A DNA stretch of 36,777 bases from Alphaproteobacteria bacterium. GTDB taxonomy: Bacteria > Pseudomonadota > Alphaproteobacteria > Micavibrionales > Micavibrionaceae. Of the stretch, positions 9,489 through 18,999 are shown one piece after another (positions within the stretch are counted from its first letter, which is position 1; each line of letters opens with the position of its first letter). The stretch lies in NCBI GenBank assembly GCA_029880245.1, contig JAOUOR010000014.1, positions 1-36,777 of the forward strand, read 5' to 3'. The notes beneath the pieces were generated by a model that worked only from the letters and a program-made list of their open reading frames with translations, had not been told where the DNA came from and ran no database searches. The position numbers and the translations under genes are program-made.

Positions 9489-12242
9489 TCATGTGTCAGA
9501 TAACAGTGCCTTTAGCTCATATAGTTTTTCCAGAGCCTCTCGCGGGCTAAGTTCATCTGGAACGAGATGTTTAACTGCCTCGCCAATCTCTTTGTATTGC
9601 TCTATGCATGGATCATCCTTTTGTTCGTTCATAGGTGTAGCAAAAAGAGGAAGTTCCATATTTATTTCTCTTTTGGTGCCATTAAACTCCTCAAGTGTCT
9701 TAAGAATTTTTGATGCATTTTGAATGACGCTTTCCGGTAAGCCTGCAAGCTTCGCGACATGGATGCCATATGATTTTTGTGCGGCGCCTGATGATATTTT
9801 GTGCAGAAATATTATATCTTTTTGCCATTCCTTGACCTGCATGCTGTGACACGACATATGCGGTAATTTGTTTTCAAGAGTGGTTAGTTCATGGTAATGT
9901 GTTGCAAAGATTGTGCGGCATTTATTCTGATTGTGCAGATGTTCAAGGCAGGCCCATGCAATGGATAGACCGTCATAGGTTGATGTGCCTCGCCCTACCT
10001 CATCAAGAATAACGAGAGAGTGTTGCGTAGCGTTATTAAGAATTGCTGCAGCCTCAATCATTTCAACCATGAAGGTCGATTGACCTTTTGAGAGGTTATC
10101 CGAGGCGCCTACACGACTAAACACTTTGTCAATAACTCCGATGCTCGCAGAAGAGGCCGGTACGTAACAGCCCGCTTGTGCAAGAATAGCAATAAGAGCA
10201 TTTTGGCGCAGGAATGTTGATTTACCTGCCATGTTTGGTCCGGTTAGAAGCCATATACAGTCTTTATTGTCAATTGTACAATTATTGAGTGCAAAATTGT
10301 CACTCTTTTTTTTGAGAGCTTTTTCAACAACAGGATGACGTCCTTCAATTATTACAAAGTTTTTGGACTTATTAATCTCGGGCCTTGTATAATTCATGTC
10401 CTCGGCCAGTAGGGATAGCGCTGTGCTAACATCTATTTGTGCAAGTGCTGCTGCAATAATTTGTATCTGATCGGCATGTGCAGATACTTGCTGCACAAAG
10501 TTTTCAAAGATTTCATTTTCCAGAGCAATGGATTTGTCAGATGCGGAAAGCAATTCCTTCTCAAATTCTGATAATTCTGTTGTCGTAAATCTTACTGCAT
10601 TTGCTGTGGTTTGGCGGTGTATAAAGGGATTGCTATCACTTGGAACCATTAGAGGATCAGCCTTTTTGGAGCTAACCTCTACAAAATAGCCCAGTACATT
10701 ATTGTATTTGACTTTAAGTGTCTCAATCCCAGTTGCCTTCTGGTATGTACTTTGAAGCTGTGCAATCAAGGCTTTACTATTATCGCGCATCCCTTTGAGT
10801 TGATCCAGCTTTGCGTTATAGTCAGGTCGAATAAATCCGCCATCCCTCATTATAGCTGGCGGATTATCCATTAGGGCTGCCTTCAAATCATCGTGCAAAA
10901 TTTTTATAAACGAACTTTGCTGCAGGGATTTTGTAAGGTTTTCAAATAGTGGATGATTTTGTTTTTTTAGGCCCAATTGTATGATTTCAGACACAGCTAA
11001 ACCATCGCGCATAGCGCATAGATCTCTTGCTGTGCCACGCATTATAGTAAGCCGCGATAAGGCTCGCTGCATGTCGGGCAATAATTTGATGTATTCTATT
11101 ATTTTATCACGCAGGATAGTATCCGCACAAAAATACTCAATATAATCTAGGCGCTCGTTAATCTTTTCTATGTTTGTTAAAGGTTTTGAAATTTGATCCC
11201 GTAACAAGCGGGTGCCTGCAGCGCTGGATGTATAATCAATTGCGTGAATGAGGCTTCCGGTGTGCTCACCATCAATGGTTCGTAAAATTTCAAGGCTTCG
11301 AAGAGTAGAAGCATCAATAGACATGTAATCAGTGCCCAGAATTTTTTTTGGTCTGTCTATGTAAGGAAGTTTACCCTTTTGTGTTGAAGCAATATAACGG
11401 GTCAGGTTTATAATGGCTTGCGCCTCATGCGCTGAGGCATCTTGAAGCGCTGGAAGTATGGTGTTTTTATACGCGTCGTATCTGTTTAGTTGCTCTTCTT
11501 TTAGGGCAGAATCTTTGTAATCAGTATAAGTAATTGTAAAAGATGGATTATTAAAATTCTTTATAAAGACCCCTTTACTGTCTTCTTCAAGTAGTATTTC
11601 CTGTGGCTCTATAGCAGAAATATCTGACCCCAGGTCATTTATGGTGCCAGTCTTGGTGAAAAATGCCCCTGTTGATAGGTCCATCCAGGCTAATGCAGTA
11701 TTCTGGTTCTGCACCGATATGGCACAAATATAATTGGAGCGACCAGATTCCAGTAATGGTTCCTCGGTTAATGTGCCGGGGGTCACGATACGAATGACGC
11801 TTCTTTGAACTAGTGCTTTTGAAGCAGGTTTTCCTTGCTTTTTTACTCTCTTTTTAGCTTGATCCGGTGTTTCTTGCTGTTCACATATGGCGACTTTATG
11901 ACCCAACTTGATGAGTTTGGCCAGATATGGTTCGTAGGAGTGATAAGGCACACCGCACATGGCAATGGCTTTGTCCTGTGATTTGCCTCGCTTTGTCAGG
12001 GTTATATCAAGAATTTCCGAAGCAATCAGAGCATCATCAAAGAACAGCTCATAGAAATCACCCATGCGATAGAAAAGCAGGCAATCAGGGTGATCCTCTT
12101 TGATAACGTTATATTGAGCCATCATAGGGGTGTGACCTTGATCCATAAAGCGCTGCATTCGCGCTTCAAATATATCTGGATCATCTTGAAAATCCTGATG
12201 TGGATCATGTTTTTTAAGCGCATCGACCATGTCATATGTCAT
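9489..12242 (-). CDS. mutS: DNA mismatch repair protein MutS
   Basis: MutS recognises mismatches and small loops and recruits MutL using ATP. The mismatch-reading Phe-x-Glu motif is present in MGDFYELF (about residue 60). Lever and clamp domains follow. The ATPase contains Walker [11 protein letters not shown] (about 650), Walker [17 protein letters not shown] and the ATHYHELT switch. Total length is 917 residues, a little longer than the usual 850-900. The end contains a helix-hairpin dimerisation region and a short tail ([10 protein letters not shown]). It is 57 bp after dut in the same direction and so probably part of that transcript. Confidence 0.98.
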   Translation of the reverse strand: MTYDMVDALKKHDPHQDFQDDPDIFEARMQRFMDQGHTPMMAQYNVIKEDHPDCLLFYRMGDFYELFFDDALIASEILDITLTKRGKSQDKAIAMCGVPYHSYEPYLAKLIKLGHKVAICEQQETPDQAKKRVKKQGKPASKALVQRSVIRIVTPGTLTEEPLLESGRSNYICAISVQNQNTALAWMDLSTGAFFTKTGTINDLGSDISAIEPQEILLEEDSKGVFIKNFNNPSFTITYTDYKDSALKEEQLNRYDAYKNTILPALQDASAHEAQAIINLTRYIASTQKGKLPYIDRPKKILGTDYMSIDASTLRSLEILRTIDGEHTGSLIHAIDYTSSAAGTRLLRDQISKPLTNIEKINERLDYIEYFCADTILRDKIIEYIKLLPDMQRALSRLTIMRGTARDLCAMRDGLAVSEIIQLGLKKQNHPLFENLTKSLQQSSFIKILHDDLKAALMDNPPAIMRDGGFIRPDYNAKLDQLKGMRDNSKALIAQLQSTYQKATGIETLKVKYNNVLGYFVEVSSKKADPLMVPSDSNPFIHRQTTANAVRFTTTELSEFEKELLSASDKSIALENEIFENFVQQVSAHADQIQIIAAALAQIDVSTALSLLAEDMNYTRPEINKSKNFVIIEGRHPVVEKALKKKSDNFALNNCTIDNKDCIWLLTGPNMAGKSTFLRQNALIAILAQAGCYVPASSASIGVIDKVFSRVGASDNLSKGQSTFMVEMIEAAAILNNATQHSLVILDEVGRGTSTYDGLSIAWACLEHLHNQNKCRTIFATHYHELTTLENKLPHMSCHSMQVKEWQKDIIFLHKISSGAAQKSYGIHVAKLAGLPESVIQNASKILKTLEEFNGTKREINMELPLFATPMNEQKDDPCIEQYKEIGEAVKHLVPDELSPREALEKLYELKALLSDT

Positions 12243-12299
12243 ACGACATCATGCACTGAGTGAAAACAGGTTTTTAAAGAAAAATATAGTGTTGTAGAG

Positions 12300-12785
12300 T
12301 TATTCTACACCTGTTGAGCCAAAACCGCCTTCACCACGACCTTCATCTTCTTCAAGATCTTCAACAACTTGCCAGTCAACATGAGTGTGACGTTCAACAA
12401 CCATTTGAGCAATACGCATACCGCGCTGAACTGTAAAAGCTTCTTGCCCGTGGTTAATCAATATTACTTTAATCTCACCGCGATAATCAGCATCAATTGT
12501 GCCCGGTGAATTTAGAACCGTAATGCCGTGATTAATTGCCAAACCTGAACGAGGACGTATTTGAGCTTCAAAACCATGGGGCAGGGCAATAGCCAGGCCG
12601 GTTGGTATTAAGGCTCGCTCTCCGGCACCTATTTCTATGGCTTCTTCCAGTGCGGCTGTGAGGTCCATACCTGCTGAATGGGTTGTTGCATAAGTAGGCA
12701 GCTTAAGGCCTACTGCATTTTCCAGAGGTTTTAGTGAAACCTGAATATCATCTTCATTAATAATGATTTTTAATTTATCCGTCAT
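12300..12785 (-). CDS. dut: deoxyuridine 5'-triphosphate nucleotidohydrolase (dUTPase)
   Basis: The trimeric dUTPase hydrolyses dUTP to dUMP and pyrophosphate, which keeps uracil out of DNA and supplies dTMP synthesis. All five motifs are present: HSAGMDL, RPRSGLA, the catalytic [18 protein letters not shown] and the flexible C-terminal [11 protein letters not shown]. At 161 residues it has normal length. It is 11 bp after coaBC and 57 bp before mutS, the familiar coaBC-dut pairing. A possible extension of the N-terminus is not needed because the ATG has coaBC directly upstream. Confidence 0.98.
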   Translation of the reverse strand: MTDKLKIIINEDDIQVSLKPLENAVGLKLPTYATTHSAGMDLTAALEEAIEIGAGERALIPTGLAIALPHGFEAQIRPRSGLAINHGITVLNSPGTIDADYRGEIKVILINHGQEAFTVQRGMRIAQMVVERHTHVDWQVVEDLEEDEGRGEGGFGSTGVE

Positions 12786-12796
12786 TTATAGCTCTG

Positions 12797-14020
12797 TTAT
12801 TTGCTTTCATTGTAATAGTTGATTATTTTTTTTGCCAATTTCTGAGCTGTTTCTTTTTTTGATAACAAGCTCCAGTCTTCTGTATCTTTATCCTGAGTGA
12901 TAAAATATATATGGCTTCGGTCACATCCAAAAGCTCTTTCTTTTCCAGAGATATCTTTTCCAACCAAATTAGCCAATATCCAATCACATTTTTTACTTTC
13001 AAACTTTTTTATAGCATTTTTATGAAGGTTCTCAGTTTCTGCGGCAAACCCTATTACAAGTGCAGGTCGTTTTTTTCGTGGCAATTGCGATATTGTTTTC
13101 AAAATATCAGGGTTTTCTTCTAAAATCAGTGTGTTTTGTGATTTTGATGCTGTTTTCTTGATCTTTTGCGCGGCTGGATTTTTGGCGCGCCAATCGCTCA
13201 CTGCGGCTGTGCAGACCGCTATATCCGCAGGGAGAGCCTTTTTACAGGCTTCTAGCATTTCTTCAGCGGTGTTTACTGATATAGTTATCATGTTTTTAGG
13301 GGGGTGCAAATGCGTCGGGCCGCTAATGAGTGTGACTTCGGCACCTAAATCACGTAAGGTCTCTGCTATGGCATAGCCTTGTTTGCCCGATGATCTGTTT
13401 CCTAGGAAACGTACCGGATCAACCGGTTCATAGGTTGGCCCTGCGGTGATTATTATTTTTTTTTTAGCCAAAGGTTTGTCACTAAAAAAAGTGCATAGAC
13501 TCTGGAATATTGTTTCGGGTTCACTTAAGCGACCCGTACCTGTCTCTCCGCAGGCCATATCACCACTTTCAGGGCCAATGAATAGTGTACCATAGTTCTT
13601 AAGTTTCAATATGTTATCTTGGGTTACCGGCTTTTCCCACATTTCCGGATTCATAGCTGGGGCAATCATAATGGGTTTGTCCGAGGCTAGTAGGGTGGTG
13701 CTGGCTAAGTCGTTAGCTAGCCCATGGGCCATTTTAGCTATGATATCGGCACTTGCGGGCGCAACTAGAACAAGATCACATTCACGGCTCAGACGTATGT
13801 GTCCCATTTCAGTTTCATCGGTTAAAGACCATAAGTCCGTGTAAACCTTACTTTGACTTAAAGAAGCAACGCTTAAAGGAGTAATAAAGTTTTCAGCGGC
13901 TTTGGTCATGATGCAGGTTACATCTCCGCCGTTCTTGCGAACTAGCCTTATGAGATCAAGAACCTTATAGGCGGCAATACCACCTGATATAATTAAAAGG
14001 ATCTTTTTACCTTCAAGCAT
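12797..14020 (-). CDS. coaBC: bifunctional phosphopantothenoylcysteine decarboxylase / phosphopantothenate-cysteine ligase
   Basis: CoaBC performs two steps of coenzyme A synthesis: joining cysteine to phosphopantothenate with CTP and then decarboxylating the product with FMN. The N-terminal CoaC half has GGIAAYK (13-19), a catalytic His in KMAHGLANDLAS (about 75) and PAMNPEMW; ACGETGTGRLSEP carries the reactive Cys. The C-terminal CoaB half begins with ITAGPTYEPVDPVRFLGNRSSGKQG. Length is 407 residues, normal for the fusion. The start has an AAAGGG site. A terminator hairpin lies only 22 bp upstream, so its promoter or readthrough is an open question. Confidence 0.97.
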   Translation of the reverse strand: MLEGKKILLIISGGIAAYKVLDLIRLVRKNGGDVTCIMTKAAENFITPLSVASLSQSKVYTDLWSLTDETEMGHIRLSRECDLVLVAPASADIIAKMAHGLANDLASTTLLASDKPIMIAPAMNPEMWEKPVTQDNILKLKNYGTLFIGPESGDMACGETGTGRLSEPETIFQSLCTFFSDKPLAKKKIIITAGPTYEPVDPVRFLGNRSSGKQGYAIAETLRDLGAEVTLISGPTHLHPPKNMITISVNTAEEMLEACKKALPADIAVCTAAVSDWRAKNPAAQKIKKTASKSQNTLILEENPDILKTISQLPRKKRPALVIGFAAETENLHKNAIKKFESKKCDWILANLVGKDISGKERAFGCDRSHIYFITQDKDTEDWSLLSKKETAQKLAKKIINYYNESK

Positions 14021-14042
14021 ATTGCTTTCCCTTTAAGTCTAT

Positions 14043-14072
14043 AAAACCCCGATGCCGGGCAAACGGGGTTTT
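14043..14072 (-). terminator. rho-independent terminator after the acidic membrane protein gene
   Basis: A 9-bp stem AAAACCCCG/CGGGGTTTT (14043-14051 with 14064-14072) encloses a 12-nt loop. Read on the minus strand it ends in a short T run (GGGGTTTTAT), and it lies 34 bp after the stop of the 14107-14649 gene. It is also only 22 bp before the coaBC start. Confidence 0.75.
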
Positions 14073-14106
14073 ACAAATTACATATAAACTTAGATAAGTC
14101 TAAAAT

Positions 14107-14649
14107 TTAATTTTGTATCTCAGCTTCTGAAATCGGCTCAGCGGTTTCACTTGCTGTGGCGCCAATATCCCCTGAAATATCTTCAGCTTTTTCAATAACC
14201 TCACTACCTTCTTCGACAATCGATTCTGTGATAGTCCCAGCGGCAGGTTCTATGAATTCTGCTTCTGTTTCAACTGATTCTGGCTCTGTAGAGTTTACTT
14301 TTTCAATATTTTCTGCAGACACACCAAATGTTGGCTTTTCATAGCCAGGGGTTTTGGTGACTTCTTCTGCTTCAATGTTCTCAAAAGCTTCTTGTATTTC
14401 AGCGATTCCTTCTTTTACATCTTCTAAAGGATTTTCTGTTAACCCCTTAATATCATTCAAAGAAGCCGATGTAGCACTTGTGTTGGCATCTGAATCGTTT
14501 TTTCCTTCACCGGAGGCCGGTTCGATAGCTGCAATCCCTTGCGTGGTAGCTTGTTGTGTCGATACATAATCATAGATCGCAAAAATAGAGATCAAGCCAA
14601 CTGCAAGGACTGTTGTTGAATATAAAATAGATTTGGTAAAATTGCTCAT
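14107..14649 (-). CDS. membrane-anchored acidic protein of unknown function
   Basis: I do not recognise this 180-residue protein. It has one N-terminal hydrophobic segment (about residues 8-26, SILYSTTVLAVGLISIFAI) that would act as an uncleaved anchor or signal, then 150 residues rich in Glu, Ser, Thr and Ala with no predicted globular domain. The external part, probably periplasmic, is very acidic and has loose repeats such as EKAEDISG, EAEFIEPAAG and ETAEPISEAE. Low-complexity sequence weakens homology searches. The gene has its own promoter-like element and terminator, so it is probably a single-gene transcript. It sits between ubiE and coaBC, where many alphaproteobacteria carry ubiB. 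Confidence 0.6.
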   Translation of the reverse strand: MSNFTKSILYSTTVLAVGLISIFAIYDYVSTQQATTQGIAAIEPASGEGKNDSDANTSATSASLNDIKGLTENPLEDVKEGIAEIQEAFENIEAEEVTKTPGYEKPTFGVSAENIEKVNSTEPESVETEAEFIEPAAGTITESIVEEGSEVIEKAEDISGDIGATASETAEPISEAEIQN

Positions 14650-14708
14650 TTTAATACCTTCCTATGCGCCATTATAGTGACGCATTACCCTTTTCTTGAA
14701 TTTCGAGG

Positions 14709-14738
14709 ATAATGCATCATTTTTTTTATAAGTGTCAA
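14709..14738 (-). promoter_or_regulatory. probable promoter of the acidic membrane protein gene
   Basis: On the minus strand a perfect TTGACA -35 (14738-14733) is followed after 18 bp by CATTAT (14714-14709) as a weak -10. The start codon is 60 bp downstream. This is downstream of the ubiE stop (14779) and so would serve only the gene at 14107-14649. Confidence 0.5.
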
Positions 14739-14778
14739 TAAAATCTTGGAATTATATACAAGAGCCTAGAGAATATTA

Positions 14779-15543
14779 TTAAAGTTTTGTGCCAATGTGA
14801 ACCGCTGCGATGCCTGCACTAAAATTTGTATAGCTAGCTTTTTCGAAACCCGCCTCTTTTATGCGCTGCATAAGTTTTTTCTGGGTTGGAAATTTCCGGA
14901 TACTTTCCACCAAATATTGATAACTCTCACGGTCTTGTGTGATTTTTTCGCCCATAAACGGGATGAATGCGTATGAGTATGTATCATAAGCTCTGGCGAG
15001 CATAGGTAGGCGGACATGTGAAAATTCAAGACAAAAGAATTTTCCGCCAGGACGTAAGACCCTATAGGCTTCTTTTAGCGCTGTATCTATATGCGTCACA
15101 TTGCGTAATCCAAAGGCAATTGTATAGATATCAATGCTGGAATCCGGAATCGGGAGGGATTCTGCATTGCCGGTGATCCAGTTAAAATCATTGAACCATC
15201 CTTTGTCTATGGCACGGCTACGACCTTTTATGAGCATATTATCATTAAGGTCACAAAGGGTGATGTTTGCACCAGAACCAACTTTTCTACGAATGCGAAA
15301 AGCAATATCGCCTGTGCCGCCTGCGACATCCAGATAATCTATTGAACGGCCGTCTAATGTGGCTCTAGGCCGGATCATGCGGACAAAACGGTCTTTCCAA
15401 AGACGGTGTATCCCGCCAGACATAATATCGTTCATTAAATCATAACGATCAGCAACAGAATCAAAAACACCTATGACATTATTTGTTTTTTCTTCCGGTG
15501 AAACATTTTTTTCCCCAAACCATGTACTTTCAGGATTTTCCAT
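14779..15543 (-). CDS. ubiE: ubiquinone/menaquinone biosynthesis C-methyltransferase UbiE
   Basis: UbiE uses S-adenosylmethionine to C-methylate the benzoquinol ring during ubiquinone (and, in some bacteria, menaquinone) synthesis. The 254-residue protein opens with FDSVADRYDLMNDIMSGGIHRLWK (about 28-51), a family signature, has the SAM-binding motif LDVAGGTGD (about 71-79) and then NAESLP and FGLRNV, with the late motif RVLRPGGKFFCLEFS. A strong AAGGAG site precedes the start. It lies divergent from murJ with only 37 bp between start codons. Its distal partners in quinone synthesis, except ubiK at 24384-24680, are outside the window. Confidence 0.97.
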   Translation of the reverse strand: MENPESTWFGEKNVSPEEKTNNVIGVFDSVADRYDLMNDIMSGGIHRLWKDRFVRMIRPRATLDGRSIDYLDVAGGTGDIAFRIRRKVGSGANITLCDLNDNMLIKGRSRAIDKGWFNDFNWITGNAESLPIPDSSIDIYTIAFGLRNVTHIDTALKEAYRVLRPGGKFFCLEFSHVRLPMLARAYDTYSYAFIPFMGEKITQDRESYQYLVESIRKFPTQKKLMQRIKEAGFEKASYTNFSAGIAAVHIGTKL

Positions 15544-15580
15544 GCTGTTTTTTCTCCTTATTACTGGTATTGATTAGCAT

Positions 15581-17131
15581 ATGAAACTTGCAAAAGCTAT
15601 GGTTACTGTTGCCGGGATGACCGGCTTATCCCGAATTGCCGGATTTGTTCGTGATATTTTGACGGCTGCATTCTTGGGGGCAGGGCCGGTGGCGGATGCG
15701 TTTTTTATCGCACTGAAGCTTCCGAATTTTTTCCGGCGCGTCACAGCAGAGGGGGCATTTAGCATTGCTTTTGTGCCGCTTTATTCGAGGACATTGCAAA
15801 CGGAAGGAAAAGATGAAGCTAATCGGTTTGCAAGCAATGCGTTCATGATTATGCTTTGCGTTTTAAGTGTTTTTACACTTCTTGTGATGATTTTTATGCC
15901 CTATGTTATCATGGTAATAACCCCTGGTTTTATAGGAGACGCACTGCGTCAGCCTATGGCTGTGGAATTTAGCAGAATCACATTTCCCTATCTTTTGCTG
16001 ATGTCTTTAACGGCTTTGCTTGGCGGGGTTTTAAATGCGCATGATCGCTTTGCCCCGTTTGCCTTTGCCCCTGTTTTGTTTAATGTGAGTTTGATTGTGG
16101 CTTTATTGGTATCAGGTTATTTTGAAAATGCCGGTTATGCTATGTCTTGGGGGATATTGGTGGCGGGTATTCTGCAACTTCTGTTCTTGTGGGTGGCAGC
16201 TTTTCGAAATAATGTACGAATAACATTCAAAAAGCCTATACTTGATGCAAAAACCAAGCGTGTCTTTAGACTCATGGGACCAGCCATGATCGGAGCGGGG
16301 GTTATGCATATCAACTTATTTGCGGATTTGATTATTGCCTCATTACTGGAGGAGGGGGCGATTTCCTATCTTTATTATGCGGATCGTTTAAATCAGCTTC
16401 CTCTTGGTGTGGTAGGGATAGCGGTGGGAACAGCGCTTTTGCCTATGCTCGCGCGGGCCATGGAACTTGAGGATAAAAGCCAGAGCAGGAACCTCTTTAA
16501 CCGTGCCTTGGAGTATTGTTTGTTGCTGGCATTGCCTGCGGCTGTGGCTCTGGCAGCAATTCCTTTGCCGTTGATTACTGTGTTATTCGAACGCGGTGCC
16601 TTTATGGCCAGTGATAGTCTTATGACGGCAAGTGTGCTGATGGCTTATGCAATGGGGCTGCCTGCTTATATTGCAATTAAGGTTTTTTCTACAGCCCATT
16701 GGGCGCGGGAAGATACGGTTACGCCTGTAAAAATCTCTGTTGTAGCAACGATCTTAAATATTGTTATGAGCATTGCCCTGATTCAGTATATCGGTGTTGT
16801 CGGGATTGCTCTGGCAACAGGAATAGCCGGATGGGTACAGTTTTTTGCCCATATTCATTATCTGAAAGATCATTCATCCGCGCAGCTTGATGCTCAATTC
16901 AAATTTGTAGTTGTTAAGATTATTATATCATCTTTGATCATGGGGGCGTCTTTATACGGAGCTGCTTTTATTTTGCATGATTATATCTTTAGCGCCTTTT
17001 TCTTAACCAGAATTACAGCTTTAGGCGGGTTGGTGATTTTTGGAATTCTTATATACGGGACTTTAATTTTAGGGTTGAAGGTTGTAAAACTCTCCGACAT
17101 TAAAAGACATTTACTTAAAAAAGGCACGTAA
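15581..17131 (+). CDS. murJ: lipid II flippase MurJ
   Basis: MurJ moves lipid-linked peptidoglycan precursors across the inner membrane. The 516 residues show about 14 hydrophobic segments and the MviN/MOP-family opening, TVAGMTGLSRIAGFVRDILTAAFLG, near residue 8. Later ADAFFIALKLPNFFRR and PLYSRTL resemble conserved cytoplasmic loops, and YYADRLNQLPLGVVGIAVGTALLPMLA the middle signature. No convincing Shine-Dalgarno site precedes the ATG; the 37-bp gap to divergent ubiE leaves little space for both promoters. trpS begins 3 nt after the stop, so these two genes are probably translated together. In many alphaproteobacteria glnD precedes murJ; it is not here. Confidence 0.96.
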   Translation: MKLAKAMVTVAGMTGLSRIAGFVRDILTAAFLGAGPVADAFFIALKLPNFFRRVTAEGAFSIAFVPLYSRTLQTEGKDEANRFASNAFMIMLCVLSVFTLLVMIFMPYVIMVITPGFIGDALRQPMAVEFSRITFPYLLLMSLTALLGGVLNAHDRFAPFAFAPVLFNVSLIVALLVSGYFENAGYAMSWGILVAGILQLLFLWVAAFRNNVRITFKKPILDAKTKRVFRLMGPAMIGAGVMHINLFADLIIASLLEEGAISYLYYADRLNQLPLGVVGIAVGTALLPMLARAMELEDKSQSRNLFNRALEYCLLLALPAAVALAAIPLPLITVLFERGAFMASDSLMTASVLMAYAMGLPAYIAIKVFSTAHWAREDTVTPVKISVVATILNIVMSIALIQYIGVVGIALATGIAGWVQFFAHIHYLKDHSSAQLDAQFKFVVVKIIISSLIMGASLYGAAFILHDYIFSAFFLTRITALGGLVIFGILIYGTLILGLKVVKLSDIKRHLLKKGT

Positions 17132-17134
17132 GAG

Positions 17135-18139
17135 ATGAAACGAATATTATCGGGTATGCAACCCACTAGCCAGCTTCATTTAGGAAATTACCTTGGGGCA
17201 CTGAAGAATTGGGTGTCTTTTCAAGAGGAAAAAGATGCGGAGTGTCTGTATTGTGTGGTGGATTTGCATGCAATCACAGTGCCTTATGATCCTAAGGTTC
17301 TTAAGAGAGCAACGTTAGAGATTGCCGCAGCTTATATCGCTTCAGGGATTGATCCCAAGAAATCAACAATCTTTGTACAATCAGCAGTTCCCGAGCATTC
17401 ACAGCTTATGTGGCTTTTGGGTACTATGGCGCAGATGGGTAAACTCCAGCGTATGACGCAGTTCAAGGACAAGGCTGGAAAAAATGCAGAGCGTGCGGGT
17501 TTAGGGTTATTTGCCTATCCTGTCCTTATGGCGGCGGATATTCTTATCTATAAGGCGACGCATGTGCCTGTGGGGGAGGACCAGAAGCAGCACCTTGAGC
17601 TGGCGCGTGATATTGCTTCTACATTTAACACTCGCTTTGGTGTTGATTTTTTTCCTCAGCCCGAGCCTGTGATTACCGGTCCTGCACCAAGAGTTATGTC
17701 TCTGCGTGATGGTACAAGTAAGATGAGTAAATCAGATCCTTCGGATATGTCACGAATTAATCTTACCGATGATGCGGATACGATTTTAAAGAAAATCAGG
17801 AAAGCCAAAACGGATTCGGAAGCTTTGCCGGAGAAATTATCGGATTTAGATAATCGCCCTGAGGCCCTTAACCTGATTACACTTTATGCGGCTTTGTCTA
17901 ATGAAAGCAAGGAAGATTCTTTAAAGCGTTTTAGTGGTAAAACGTTCTCGGAGTTTAAGCCTGAATTTGCCGAACTGGTGATTGAAAGTTTTGCGCCCAT
18001 TACAAACAACATGAATAAACTAATGAAAGATACTGAAAGTATTGAAAAAATTTTGAATTCTGGTGCGGAAAAGGCGCAGGAAATGGCGGCACCTGTTTTG
18101 GCGGAAGTTCACAGAATTATGGGGCTTTCTCGCCTTTAA
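17135..18139 (+). CDS. trpS: tryptophanyl-tRNA synthetase
   Basis: TrpRS charges tRNA-Trp. It is a class I synthetase: GMQPTSQLHLGNYLGAL (about 6-22) contains the HIGH-like motif and SKMSKSD (about 196-202) is the KMSKS loop. DLHAITVPYD, YPVLMAADILIYKA and VPVGEDQKQHLELARD are the usual active-site strands. It is 334 residues, the normal size, with no additional domain. The start is 3 nt after murJ, so it is most likely co-transcribed. No Trp-leader or T-box was found before it. Confidence 0.98.
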   Translation: MKRILSGMQPTSQLHLGNYLGALKNWVSFQEEKDAECLYCVVDLHAITVPYDPKVLKRATLEIAAAYIASGIDPKKSTIFVQSAVPEHSQLMWLLGTMAQMGKLQRMTQFKDKAGKNAERAGLGLFAYPVLMAADILIYKATHVPVGEDQKQHLELARDIASTFNTRFGVDFFPQPEPVITGPAPRVMSLRDGTSKMSKSDPSDMSRINLTDDADTILKKIRKAKTDSEALPEKLSDLDNRPEALNLITLYAALSNESKEDSLKRFSGKTFSEFKPEFAELVIESFAPITNNMNKLMKDTESIEKILNSGAEKAQEMAAPVLAEVHRIMGLSRL

Positions 18140-18227
18140 TCCGAGATAATAACAGAACTTATTTGCTTTTTTTTGTAAGACATAGCACAATGTCAGATGA
18201 TATTAACTGACTGAGGTTCGTGTAACA

Positions 18228-18887
18228 ATGCATTTTATAATTAAGATTTGCCTGACAGCTGCCGTGTTTATGACGTTGGCATTTTCAAATGCCAATGCGG
18301 AAATATTCTATATCGAAGATCAGGATGGACGTTTTTCAGTGTCTTTCCCTGATTTGTGGCGCATTACGAGTAATATGAAGCCGGATGATCAGTTGACGGT
18401 GGTTGGGCCAGGCGAGAATAATCTGGCGGTGTGCCGTGTTCGCGTTCGTGAAGAGGGGCGTTTTAAGATTTACCCTCAGACAGAATATGCTGATGAAATT
18501 CAAAAACTTGCTGTAAGTCGTGATTTTTGGGATAGTTATCTCGGTCAGTATGATAATTATGTGATTGAGGCAATGAAAGATGAAAAAGGTGTTGGACGTG
18601 GTTATGCAAGCATGGTGGAGGCCACTTACCGTACCAATGAAGGTGTTGTTGCCGATAAGCATGGTTTGATGTTTGCTTCGCTATATGGTGATAGAGTATA
18701 TATAGTTGAGTGTTCGGCTCAGGAGAAGCACTTTGAAAACTGGCGCAACGCCTTTATGGGTATAGTTAAATCTGTTGATTTTGAGAAAGCTTTTGGAGGA
18801 GAACAGCAAGGACATTATCGTGACTTTACAGATGATGACAGTGTTCGTATCCAAAGCGATGATCATAACGGTGTCTATAAATTCTGA
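18228..18887 (+). CDS. secreted protein of unknown function
   Basis: I cannot assign a family. A signal peptide is clear: a short basic start, a hydrophobic core (ICLTAAVFMTLAFS) and cleavage after NANA at about residue 24. The mature part, about 195 residues, starts with the compact motif FYIEDQDGRFSVSFPDLWRI, which looks like the beta-rich entry seen in many exported domains that handle small ligands or bind surfaces. It contains two Cys (CRVRV and VECSA) that could form a disulfide. The end is acidic and His-rich (GHYRDFTDDDSVRIQSDDHNG). The gene is 88 bp after trpS, has a GAGG site before its ATG, and ends before a strong hairpin. Confidence 0.65.
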   Translation: MHFIIKICLTAAVFMTLAFSNANAEIFYIEDQDGRFSVSFPDLWRITSNMKPDDQLTVVGPGENNLAVCRVRVREEGRFKIYPQTEYADEIQKLAVSRDFWDSYLGQYDNYVIEAMKDEKGVGRGYASMVEATYRTNEGVVADKHGLMFASLYGDRVYIVECSAQEKHFENWRNAFMGIVKSVDFEKAFGGEQQGHYRDFTDDDSVRIQSDDHNGVYKF

Positions 18888-18919
18888 TATTGGTTTTTTA
18901 TCCGTATTTGTTAAAATTT

Positions 18920-18944
18920 AAGGGCGCTTTTCAAAAGCGCCCTT
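18920..18944. terminator. strong hairpin after the secreted hypothetical gene
   Basis: A 10-bp perfect stem AAGGGCGCTT/AAGCGCCCTT (18920-18929 with 18935-18944) has a 5-nt loop. No long T run follows on the plus strand (GCTATAAGG), so termination would be imperfect; it could also protect the 3' end of the upstream mRNA. The next gene starts at 19000. Confidence 0.55.
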
Positions 18945-18999
18945 GCTATAAGGATTGATTGTGAGGCATTCTCGGGTAGTGAAGCGGGAGAGCTAAGAC

